A DNA stretch of 5,553 bases from NCBI GenBank assembly GCA_002255065.1, contig NJEF01000073.1:1-5553 (forward strand), read 5' to 3'. Numbering within the stretch: position 1 is the first letter of the stretch; each line of letters starts with the position of its first letter. Position numbers and translations under genes: made by a program. Origin of the DNA: Desulfurococcales archaeon ex4484_204 (GTDB lineage: Archaea > Thermoproteota > Thermoprotei_A > Sulfolobales > NBVN01). Below the pieces are notes generated by a model, which saw nothing but the letters and a program-made list of their open reading frames with translations, did no database searches and was not told the DNA's origin. Positions 1 through 5,553 of this stretch are shown piece after piece.

Positions 1-2
1 AG

Positions 3-275
3 AGCGGTGGGTCGCTGGACAGCGTTCTCCACACCCTCATAGTTGAGAAGTTCATGGCCGCCTCATCAATCATTACCGTTAGCAGCGGGGGTGAGTACGT
101 AGTTAGGGTATCCGGGGTTAACCCGCAGCTAGTGGACTTCATGAAGAAGCCCCTATCCCCCATAACGACGCTGGTGCTGGCTGCTTCAGCTATGGTTCTA
201 GGTAAGCCGTTAAAGCTCGTTAGGGAGGAGGTTAGGGGCGCTACACTCGAGGTAGCTATGGGGGTTGCTGGTTGA
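3..275 (+). CDS. Hypothetical protein, C-terminal fragment (5' end outside window)
   Basis: This frame is open from the left edge to a TGA at 273-275, giving the last 91 residues of a longer protein. An ATG at 54 exists, but the reading frame continues upstream of it without a stop and reads naturally (…SLDSVLHTLIVEKF before the Met), so I treat the gene as entering from outside the window. The visible part has a mixed alpha/beta character. A probable beta hairpin (ITVSSGGEYVVRVSG) is followed by a mildly hydrophobic helix (TTLVLAASAMVLG) and a charged stretch (KLVREEVRG). No clear membrane helix or catalytic motif is visible. I do not recognise the family. It is not the end of a MoxR ATPase as far as I can judge. 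The stop codon overlaps the TTG start of the next gene, so the two are probably translationally coupled and belong to the same operon as the DUF4129, DUF58 and archaeosortase-like genes downstream. Confidence 0.7.
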   Translation, partial: SGGSLDSVLHTLIVEKFMAASSIITVSSGGEYVVRVSGVNPQLVDFMKKPLSPITTLVLAASAMVLGKPLKLVREEVRGATLEVAMGVAG

Positions 276-565
276 GGAGGGACGAGCTCTTCCTAGCAGT
301 CCTCGCCGCTACCATCTCAACCATAGTGGTTGCCTTAATAGCTGTAGGGGAGGTTAGGGCAGACGTGTACGTAATGATTACCTCACTAACGTACTTCATA
401 CTAGCTGGGGCTGTCGGTGTAGGGCCCGAATCTAGGGGGAGGCCTTTAAGGGTTCTCAACATAGCCTACGCACTCCTATTCGCTACCGCGGTAACTTACA
501 GGGTATGGAAGACAGTTAGCCCGGCCCCGCACCCCCTAGACGTGCTCTTCGGTGGTGGGCCGTGA
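272..565 (+). CDS. Small three-helix membrane protein of unknown function
   Basis: This 97-residue protein has three hydrophobic segments, at about residues 6-26, 33-51 and 61-78. The loop between the second and third (PESRGRPLR) is positively charged. By the positive-inside rule this suggests N-terminus in, C-terminus out, with a short Pro/Gly-rich tail ending in LFGGGP. The start is TTG at 272, sharing TTGA with the upstream stop. No ATG or GTG lies between the upstream coding end and this point in frame, and the first downstream Met (residue 35) would remove the first helix, so TTG is the best choice. No convincing SD precedes it, which fits re-initiation after the upstream gene. Its TGA overlaps the GTG of the next gene (GTGA, 562-565). 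I recognise no family. Its place in front of the DUF4129 gene suggests an accessory membrane subunit of that module, but this is inference only. Confidence 0.75.
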   Translation: MRRDELFLAVLAATISTIVVALIAVGEVRADVYVMITSLTYFILAGAVGVGPESRGRPLRVLNIAYALLFATAVTYRVWKTVSPAPHPLDVLFGGGP

Positions 566-2499
566 GGGCCTTCGGGCTACTGCTAATAGCCCTGCTCCTC
601 ACCACCTCCACCGCGATTCCTGCCCTAGCACAGCCCGTAGCTAGGCACGTTAACCCTAACGAGGTAGCTGAGAGCTACGATGGGGTGCCGGCGCTAAAGC
701 TCCTCAGCAACGCGATCAACGAAGCCCTAAGCTTGAGGAAGAATCTATCTGTGAGACACCTTAACACCTTAGAAGGCATACCCGTCCCTGAAAGCATTAG
801 GGAGCAACACTTAGAGGTGGTTAGGAGCCTTAAAGACCTGGTGCTCCTACTATTTAACGTAAGCGCCTTAACCAATGAGGCTTACGAGTACGCCTCCCTA
901 GGCATGTGCAGCAAGGCTAGCGAGACCGCTGAGGAGGTTAGGAGGTCCTTAATTGAGGTGTTTAAGCTTAAGCTGAGGCTAATTGATGAAGGCCTTTTAA
1001 ACAGCTACGCTAGGTCGCTAGCTAGCTACGTACGGAACCCCAGCCTAAAGTTCATGATGTCCAGGGAGGTTGGGAAACTTATTAGCGAGCTCGGCGGGGC
1101 TGTCGAGGTTGAGAGGTCTAGGGTCATAGAGCTGCTAACCCTCGTCTCAAGATGTGCTACCGGTAGGGGCGCCCGCATAGAGCTGGAGACCTCTCCAAAG
1201 ATGCTGTTCGGGCACGGTAACATAAGCGTTCTAGGTAGGGTTACCGACCTTGAGGGCCGCGGAATCCCTAACGCACCAGTTGAGGTGGGGATCTACGTCC
1301 TCGACTACAGGGATTTTAAGGAGGTGCTAACGAATTCCTCCGGCTTCTTTAAGGCGGTGTTTAAAGCACCTCCAGCGAGCAAGGTGTTTAGGGCGGTTGC
1401 AGCGGGGGGTGGAGCGGCTAACGTTAAGGCGTACGCGTATTTCACCGGTAACTTAGGGGGAGGTACCGTTATAGCGTATAGGGAGGTCCCCATCAAGATC
1501 AGCTACTCGAGGCCCACGATAAGCGCTACCTGCCCCGAGAGGGCTAGGCCTTTAAAAGATCTCAACATCACGGTGTACACGAACATAGACGTAGACCTAA
1601 CGGTTTATATAGACAGCTACCCCGTCCTTAACGTAACCCTTAGGAGGGGGGGTAACGTCCTCGTAATCCCGGGAGCCCGCCTCACTCCGGGATTCCACAC
1701 CCTGGGCTTCCAAACCATCCCTAAAGGAGGTATTGGGGGGGCGAGGTATACGTGCGCTCTCGCGGTAACTGAGCCTACCCCAAGCATTAACATAGTAATG
1801 AACTACATAGCTGTCTACCCCATCGGCGAGATAGGTATTGTTGGTAGGGTCCTCAGCGAAGGGCCTGAAGCCCTGATTAGGGTGTACGTTGACGGTGTTA
1901 AGAGGGCTGAGACCAGGTCCTCAGGGCCCTTCACCCTAGCCGTACCGCCGCCCATATCGCTGCTAGCCGAGTTCCACAGGGTCGTTGTTGAGGCATCCTA
2001 TGAGGGAGGGCTAACCAGCTACAGGGTCTGTAGGGACGTGGTGGTGGTTAACCCGGTAGGCCTAGCGGTCCTGGTGATAGCCTCCTTCATAGCCCTTACC
2101 CACCACCCGAGGGTCGATGTATCCATAGCTATGTCTAGAATTGCAAGCGCTATTAGCTGGGTGTTTGCTAGGAGGGCTAGAGCTGGTGGTGTGTTAAGGG
2201 GGGCTGTAAGGGAGGTCTTCTACGAGTTCCTAAGGATCCCGTTTAGGGCGTCGAAGCTCGTTAAGCTCTATAAGGAGGCGGTTAGCGTCGTAGCTAGGTT
2301 TGCCGGGAGCCCTAAGGAGAGCGAGACGTTGAAGGAGTACCTAGGTAGGGCCGTTAAGAAGCTACCCCCGTTACTGAGTAGGGCGTTCAGGGTCGTAACG
2401 ATGGTTACGGAGAAGGACCTATACTCCAGGTGGCAGGCATCGATGGATGAGGTGGAGCTAGCTAGGAGTGCTGTGAAGGTGATTAAGCGTGAGGGGTAG
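562..2499 (+). CDS. Membrane-anchored DUF4129-like protein with extracytoplasmic Ig-like domains
   Basis: This is a 645-residue exported protein. Residues 1-23 form a signal peptide (Arg-2, a Leu-rich core, then ALA before Gln-24). Residues 35-200 are mostly helical. About three beta-rich Ig-like or carboxypeptidase-regulatory-like domains follow: 205-315 (with GRVTDLEGRGIPNAPVEVGI, a typical strand-turn-strand start), 316-402 and 407-497. One membrane helix lies at about 496-512. The cytoplasmic tail at about 550-643 resembles DUF4129: a helix ending near the membrane, ESETLKEYLGRA (like the family's T-P-x-E-a/y segment), then LSRAFRVVTMVTEKDLYSRW (like its L-t-x-x-y-E-x-a-x-Y-S segment). 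DUF4129 proteins commonly sit next to DUF58 and MoxR genes; their exact function is not established. All six N-x-S/T sequons (N61, 99, 220, 258, 335, 357) lie outside the membrane. The GTG start at 562 is chosen because it gives the intact signal peptide and overlaps the upstream stop. The 3' end overlaps the DUF58 gene by 11 bases. The DUF4129 match is by eye and moderately sure; the topology is well supported. Confidence 0.8.
   Translation: MRAFGLLLIALLLTTSTAIPALAQPVARHVNPNEVAESYDGVPALKLLSNAINEALSLRKNLSVRHLNTLEGIPVPESIREQHLEVVRSLKDLVLLLFNVSALTNEAYEYASLGMCSKASETAEEVRRSLIEVFKLKLRLIDEGLLNSYARSLASYVRNPSLKFMMSREVGKLISELGGAVEVERSRVIELLTLVSRCATGRGARIELETSPKMLFGHGNISVLGRVTDLEGRGIPNAPVEVGIYVLDYRDFKEVLTNSSGFFKAVFKAPPASKVFRAVAAGGGAANVKAYAYFTGNLGGGTVIAYREVPIKISYSRPTISATCPERARPLKDLNITVYTNIDVDLTVYIDSYPVLNVTLRRGGNVLVIPGARLTPGFHTLGFQTIPKGGIGGARYTCALAVTEPTPSINIVMNYIAVYPIGEIGIVGRVLSEGPEALIRVYVDGVKRAETRSSGPFTLAVPPPISLLAEFHRVVVEASYEGGLTSYRVCRDVVVVNPVGLAVLVIASFIALTHHPRVDVSIAMSRIASAISWVFARRARAGGVLRGAVREVFYEFLRIPFRASKLVKLYKEAVSVVARFAGSPKESETLKEYLGRAVKKLPPLLSRAFRVVTMVTEKDLYSRWQASMDEVELARSAVKVIKREG
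2477..2483 (+). promoter_or_regulatory. Strong Shine-Dalgarno for the DUF4350-DUF58 gene
   Basis: AGGTGAT lies inside the end of the DUF4129-like gene, 5 bases before the GTG at 2489. It is a perfect 7-base complement of the conserved archaeal 16S rRNA 3' end. It decides the GTG at 2489 as the start, although that start falls before the upstream stop (11-base overlap). Confidence 0.8.
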
Positions 2500-4888
2500 G
2501 GTCGTTACGCTATCCCTAGCCCTAATCCTAACCGTGGGGGTTACAGCGATAGCCGTGTTCATAGAGTACGTACCGAGCACTGCTGACTACAGCCCGTACA
2601 ACACCTACTGGAACGGTCTATCGGAGCTCAGCAAGTACGTTAAGCCGTTAAGGGATTACAGAGCCCTCAACACGTTAGACCCCGGGAGGAATGCCCTCAT
2701 AGTTATCCCGCTACAGCCCGTGGGCCCTGAGGAGGCTGAGTACTTAAGGAGCTTCGTCAGCGGGGGAGGTATCTTAATCGTGATGGACGACAGCGGCGCG
2801 TCTAACGAGCTCTTCAAGCTCCTAGACCTGGAGGTGAGGGTGAATAACTTCACCGTAGCAGACCCCATCTACAGGCTTAAATCCCCCTACCTACCGGTGG
2901 TTAAGGTAAGGGTTGGTGGCTGGGAGGGGGACGTAGTCCTCGACATAGCTGGAACCCTGGAAGCTGCTGGGAGGGACTGGGTAGTAGTAGCTAGAACCTC
3001 CGGGTTCTCCTACATAGACACTAATGGTGACGGTACCCACGACATCTTCGAGCCCTCAGGCCCGTTCTCGGTAGCTGCGTTTAAGAGGTACGGTAAGGGC
3101 TACGTGTTCGTGGTTTCTGACCCCGACATCTTCATAAACTCCTTAATAGGGCTTGAGGGGAACGCGGGCTTCCTTAAGGCGGTGGCTAGTGGTAGGGAGG
3201 TTCTGCTGGACGTTAAGCACCTAAACCTACCGCTAGTTGATAGGGTTAGGGACCTAGTTAAGCCTTCGGAGGCTGTAGGGGTTAGGGCCCTCCAGGTAGC
3301 TGTCCTTATAGCCCTACCCACAGCGTTCCTAGCGGTGAGGCCTAGAGGGGGCGGCGTAGTCGGTAAATCCCTATACCTAGCTAATGCGTACATAGCCTCC
3401 TTAACCACCTACTACGTAGCTACCTCAGGCGACCTCATGGCCCTCCCACTCCTAGCAGGGCCTGTAGCCGTAATGCTTAGGAGGTATAGAGTCTCGTGGG
3501 CCCTCCTACTCCCCGCTGCTGCATACATGGGCAGGGTAGCCCCCCTCACGTACCTAGCACTCCCTGTAGCTATCGCCTACCCCCTCGTAGGCTTAAGGGG
3601 GCTCTACCCCTCTAAATCAGATGTTTTGGGGGCTAACTCCTCCGACTCACTAAGGGTAGCCCTCCTATCCCTAATCGCTTCAGCCCTAGACGTTAAGTTA
3701 GCCCCTACAGTCCTGGTATCGATTGCATCGACCATAGCGCTAGCCCTAGCCTGGTACATCAGGTTAGGCGCCGTTACAATTAACGCTCCTAGGGGCGTTA
3801 TTAAGGGGGTTCTCAGGGAGGAGCTCGTGGTGCCTGTAGAGGTTAGGTCGAGCACTAAGGTTAAGGTCCTAGTGGTTACTGGGGGTGGGGAGATCCTTAA
3901 GGTCGTTAAGGGCTTAGGGGTGCTTCAAGTACCGCTGAGCACCTTAAGGCTAGGCTACAGGGTAGCTGATTCCAGGGTTTTTATTGAGGACTACCTAGGC
4001 CTCTCATCTAGGGTTGGGGGGCTCAGGATTAGGTACAACGTAATTCCATCGTTTAAGGCGATCGCCGAGGTTGTTGAGGAGGTGCTGGGAGGGCTCGTGG
4101 AGTTCATTGGTGGGTACCTAGGAGGCCTAGGTAGGGGGGCTGGCGGGAGAGGTGCTGGCGGGGCTCCCAAGCCCCCTACACCACCCATTGTAGTGCTTCC
4201 AGCTATTAAGAGGTGGAGGAGGGGTGAGTACTTAGGGGCTAGGTACTACATCCCTGGGGACGACCCTAGGAGTATTCACTGGAAGAAGAGCTTATCTAAG
4301 GGGGACTTAGTGGTTAAGGAGTACGGGGGCGGTGGCGGCGGCTTCGGCGGCATCGTAGTTATCGCTGACCTAACATCAGCCAATGAATTCGAGTTCGATA
4401 AGCTGTCCTACACCCTACTAGCCCTCCTAATACGTAACGCGGTTAGGTTCCCCGCCAACGACGCCCTAGTAATCATCGTAACGCCGGATGGGGGTATGGG
4501 CGCTATAAGGGGTGGGAGTGTTGAGGTGTTAGCAGCTATTACGTACATGTTCAACAGGGAGATGTTCAGTGTTGAGTACGACTACAGGAGCATGGGTAGG
4601 TTGCTCACCGATGAGGAGGTTAGGGCTATCTCCAGTAGCTCCTCAAGCATAGCGGTCGCTATTAAGGCCGCTAGCGAGCTCTTCACCAAGAAGGTGCTGG
4701 ACCTGCTCTACAGGGCTAGGGCTACCCTGCCCAGGCCGTACACGGCGATCCACGGCAGGGCCACCGCCTTTAGGTACTCATACCTTAGGTCCAGGCTTAA
4801 GGACCTGGGCTTCACCTACGTAACCCCATCCCTAACAGCTATCGAGGACCTAAGGAGGCTAGCGTTGCAGCTCCCCGAGGTGATCTAG
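2489..4888 (+). CDS. DUF4350-DUF58 fusion membrane protein
   Basis: This 799-residue protein carries two domains usually encoded by separate adjacent genes. Residues 7-27 are a membrane helix. Residues 28-250 match DUF4350 in layout: DYSPYNTYWNGLSEL, then a Rossmann/GATase-like part with ALIVIPL and SGGGILIVMDDSG. About seven helices follow (264-284, 290-310, 313-330, 336-349, 352-369, 387-401, 404-425); the Arg-rich loops (RPR 284, RRYR 331, GLRG 368) put the C-terminal half in the cytoplasm. Residues 430-510 resemble the beta domain before DUF58, ending in EDYLGL. A Gly/Pro-rich linker spans 541-566. The DUF58 core is at 587-612: YIPGDDPRSIHWKKS and LVVKEY. A von Willebrand A-like fold then starts at IVVIADLTSA (Asp-627). 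The usual DxSxS metal site is degenerate here (D-L-T-S-A). DUF58 proteins accompany MoxR ATPases; the Asp-Asp-Arg…Trp signature makes this call firm. The start is GTG with a perfect SD; the next start codon would cut into the first helix. The stop is 2 bases before the archaeosortase-like gene. Confidence 0.9.
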   Translation: MRGRVVTLSLALILTVGVTAIAVFIEYVPSTADYSPYNTYWNGLSELSKYVKPLRDYRALNTLDPGRNALIVIPLQPVGPEEAEYLRSFVSGGGILIVMDDSGASNELFKLLDLEVRVNNFTVADPIYRLKSPYLPVVKVRVGGWEGDVVLDIAGTLEAAGRDWVVVARTSGFSYIDTNGDGTHDIFEPSGPFSVAAFKRYGKGYVFVVSDPDIFINSLIGLEGNAGFLKAVASGREVLLDVKHLNLPLVDRVRDLVKPSEAVGVRALQVAVLIALPTAFLAVRPRGGGVVGKSLYLANAYIASLTTYYVATSGDLMALPLLAGPVAVMLRRYRVSWALLLPAAAYMGRVAPLTYLALPVAIAYPLVGLRGLYPSKSDVLGANSSDSLRVALLSLIASALDVKLAPTVLVSIASTIALALAWYIRLGAVTINAPRGVIKGVLREELVVPVEVRSSTKVKVLVVTGGGEILKVVKGLGVLQVPLSTLRLGYRVADSRVFIEDYLGLSSRVGGLRIRYNVIPSFKAIAEVVEEVLGGLVEFIGGYLGGLGRGAGGRGAGGAPKPPTPPIVVLPAIKRWRRGEYLGARYYIPGDDPRSIHWKKSLSKGDLVVKEYGGGGGGFGGIVVIADLTSANEFEFDKLSYTLLALLIRNAVRFPANDALVIIVTPDGGMGAIRGGSVEVLAAITYMFNREMFSVEYDYRSMGRLLTDEEVRAISSSSSSIAVAIKAASELFTKKVLDLLYRARATLPRPYTAIHGRATAFRYSYLRSRLKDLGFTYVTPSLTAIEDLRRLALQLPEVI
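3017..3052 (+). other. EF-hand-like calcium-binding loop in the extracytoplasmic domain
   Basis: Residues 177-188 of the DUF4350-DUF58 protein read DTNGDGTHDIFE. This fits the 12-residue calcium loop pattern, with acidic or Asn ligands at positions 1 (D177), 3 (N179), 5 (D181), 9 (D185) and 12 (E188) and Gly at position 6. By the predicted topology it faces outward, where calcium is plentiful. Binding itself is inferred. A lone loop of this kind resembles dockerin or thrombospondin-3 type sites more than a paired cytosolic EF-hand. Confidence 0.6.
4109..4186 (+). other. Gly/Pro-rich linker ahead of the DUF58 core
   Basis: Residues 541-566 of the fusion protein are almost entirely Gly, Ala, Arg and Pro (for example GRGAGGRGAGGAPKPPTPP). 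They follow an amphipathic helix (about 521-540) and precede the DUF58 signature. The segment looks like a flexible tether separating the beta domain from the von Willebrand A-like part. The DNA is G-rich here but makes no clean repeat. Confidence 0.55.
4877..4885 (+). promoter_or_regulatory. Strong Shine-Dalgarno for the archaeosortase-like gene
   Basis: GAGGTGATC lies inside the last codons of the DUF58 gene and ends 5 bases before the ATG at 4891. It is a 9-base perfect complement of the archaeal 16S rRNA 3' end. It fixes the ATG as the start and shows the gene is translated efficiently from the shared transcript. Confidence 0.8.
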
Positions 4889-4890
4889 GT

Positions 4891-5553
4891 ATGGGTAACG
4901 GTAAGCACGCTCTATGGGGTTTAGCGACTGCCTTAACCTACATAGGGGCTGTAGCTACCGGGGTTAGGTACGCCTACAGCGACGTAATACAGGACCTAGT
5001 CCCCGCTGCTGCAATGGAGGAGTACAGCTACCTAGCAGTCATCGCTGCCTCCCTCCTCTTCCTTCTAGCTGTATCGTTGGGGAGGGTTAGGGCGTCCAGC
5101 GAGCTTAAGGTAGGTAGGTTCCTGGTTACAGGGCTCCTCATCTCCTCATCCCTAACCTTCTACGTGCTTTCAGGGGTCGTCCCTAACCTCGAGATCCACT
5201 TCAAGGTCCTGTCGGTGGTCCTCTTTGTTTGGGCGCTAACCGCGTCGCTCTTCGGTAGGGAGTCCCTTAAAGCTATGCTCCTCCCGCTAGCAACCCTGCT
5301 CCTAATAGTCCCGGTCCCTAAGTACGTCCTGGATGTAGTCTCTATACACCTAGCTAGGGTCGATGCCCACATAGTGTCCCTCCTCACCAACGCCCAAATA
5401 GCTTCCCTACCAGGCAATAGGGTGGTCCTCGAGGTCCCTACAGTTCAGGGAGGTGTAGCAGGTATTGAGGTGGTCGCTACGTGCAGCGGGATAACCAGCA
5501 TGAGCTCGCTAATAGCTATAGCGCCGCTCCTAATATACGCTGTAGGGCCTGCA
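4891..5553 (+). CDS. Exosortase/archaeosortase family protein (3' end outside window)
   Basis: The 221 visible residues belong to a polytopic membrane protein with hydrophobic segments at about 7-25, 46-64, 76-96, 103-122, 126-142 and 201-219. The family is recognised from the order of its landmarks. LLLIVPVPKYVLD resembles the exosortase P-x-P segment. A loop with LPGNRVVLEVP follows, and then VVATCSGITSMSSL, which carries the catalytic Cys-198 in the C-S-G motif at the head of a membrane helix. In this family the Cys works with a downstream Arg and a further Arg/His, which would lie beyond residue 221 and cannot be checked. Archaeosortases are transpeptidase-like enzymes that cleave C-terminal sorting signals (such as PGF-CTERM in haloarchaea) from exported proteins and pass them to a lipid anchor. 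The ATG has a 9-base SD, and the gap to the DUF58 stop is 2 bases, so it belongs to the same operon. The subfamily and its target signal cannot be told from this part. Confidence 0.85.
   Translation, partial: MGNGKHALWGLATALTYIGAVATGVRYAYSDVIQDLVPAAAMEEYSYLAVIAASLLFLLAVSLGRVRASSELKVGRFLVTGLLISSSLTFYVLSGVVPNLEIHFKVLSVVLFVWALTASLFGRESLKAMLLPLATLLLIVPVPKYVLDVVSIHLARVDAHIVSLLTNAQIASLPGNRVVLEVPTVQGGVAGIEVVATCSGITSMSSLIAIAPLLIYAVGPA
5482..5484 (+). other. Predicted catalytic cysteine codon (Cys-198) of the archaeosortase-like protein
   Basis: TGC encodes the only cysteine in the visible part of the protein, within A-T-C-S-G-I. Its position just before a membrane helix, after an extracytoplasmic loop, is that of the exosortase/archaeosortase nucleophile. 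Confidence 0.75.

Noticed and set aside
54..275. ATG at 54 as the true start of a 73-residue gene
   Set aside because: The frame stays open to the left edge with natural-looking protein, and no SD precedes the ATG, so a longer gene entering the window is more likely.
1017..1028. Palindromic GCTAGCTAGC as a possible operator
   Set aside because: It is in the middle of a coding region, made of ordinary Leu-Ala-Ser codons, and CTAG is common throughout the window.
1604..1611. TTTATATA, a match to the archaeal TATA-box consensus
   Set aside because: It lies inside the DUF4129-like gene, about 880 bases from the next start, encodes part of the L-T-V-Y-I-D strand, and has no purine-rich BRE element before it.
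2026..2120. A PGF-CTERM-like sorting tail on the 645-residue protein that the archaeosortase could cleave
   Set aside because: The membrane helix is internal, followed by more than 130 residues of tail, and no P-G-F or similar signature precedes it.
2500..2540. Telomere-like CCCTAA/TTAGGG units here and elsewhere
   Set aside because: They are scattered, not tandem, and are explained by Val-Arg, Pro-Asn and Ala-Leu codon choices.
3100..3408. Antisense open frame of 102 codons, and other minus-strand frames at 675-875, 3604-3855 and 5160-5417
   Set aside because: All sit opposite well-supported genes with motifs. Their translations are rich in Ser, Thr, Arg and Pro without hydrophobic or family patterns, as expected of shadow frames.
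4109..4186. G-rich stretch as a repeat array or G-quadruplex element
   Set aside because: It has no regular unit and is explained by Gly/Pro codons of a protein linker.

Overview
The window looks like chromosomal DNA from a thermophilic archaeon, most likely of the Thermoproteota/TACK group. Several features point that way. Arginine is written almost entirely as AGG. Genes start with TTG and GTG as well as ATG. Shine-Dalgarno (SD) sequences are of the archaeal AGGTGAT type. CTAG tetranucleotides are abundant, and the encoded families include an archaeosortase-like protein. I cannot assign a genus from sequence alone.

Layout: there are five genes, all on the + strand, with no gap longer than 2 bases. 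(1) The 3' end of an unrecognised gene runs from the left edge to 275. (2) A 97-residue protein with about three membrane segments (272-565) starts at TTG inside the previous stop. (3) A 645-residue secreted, membrane-anchored protein (562-2499) has a signal peptide, a helical region, about three Ig-like beta domains, one membrane helix and a cytoplasmic DUF4129-like tail. (4) A 799-residue protein (2489-4888) fuses an extracytoplasmic DUF4350-like domain, about seven further membrane helices and a cytoplasmic DUF58 domain. (5) The N-terminal 221 residues of an exosortase/archaeosortase-family membrane protein (4891 to the right edge) include the catalytic Cys in a T-C-S-G-I motif.

Genes 3 and 4 form the DUF58-DUF4129-DUF4350 set that often sits beside MoxR AAA+ ATPases and transglutaminase-like proteins in bacteria and archaea. 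Its biochemical role is poorly known; chaperone-like or envelope-assembly roles have been suggested. Predicted topology puts the DUF4129 and DUF58 parts in the cytoplasm and the DUF4350 and Ig-like parts outside, so the two proteins could form one transmembrane complex. No MoxR gene is visible here.

The archaeosortase-like gene follows at once, with a 2-base gap and a strong SD inside the DUF58 gene. This suggests the module works in the same process as surface-protein maturation (cleavage and anchoring or lipid transfer of exported proteins). That link is an inference from gene order. The operon continues past both edges; I found no credible promoter, terminator, RNA gene, mobile element or CRISPR array.
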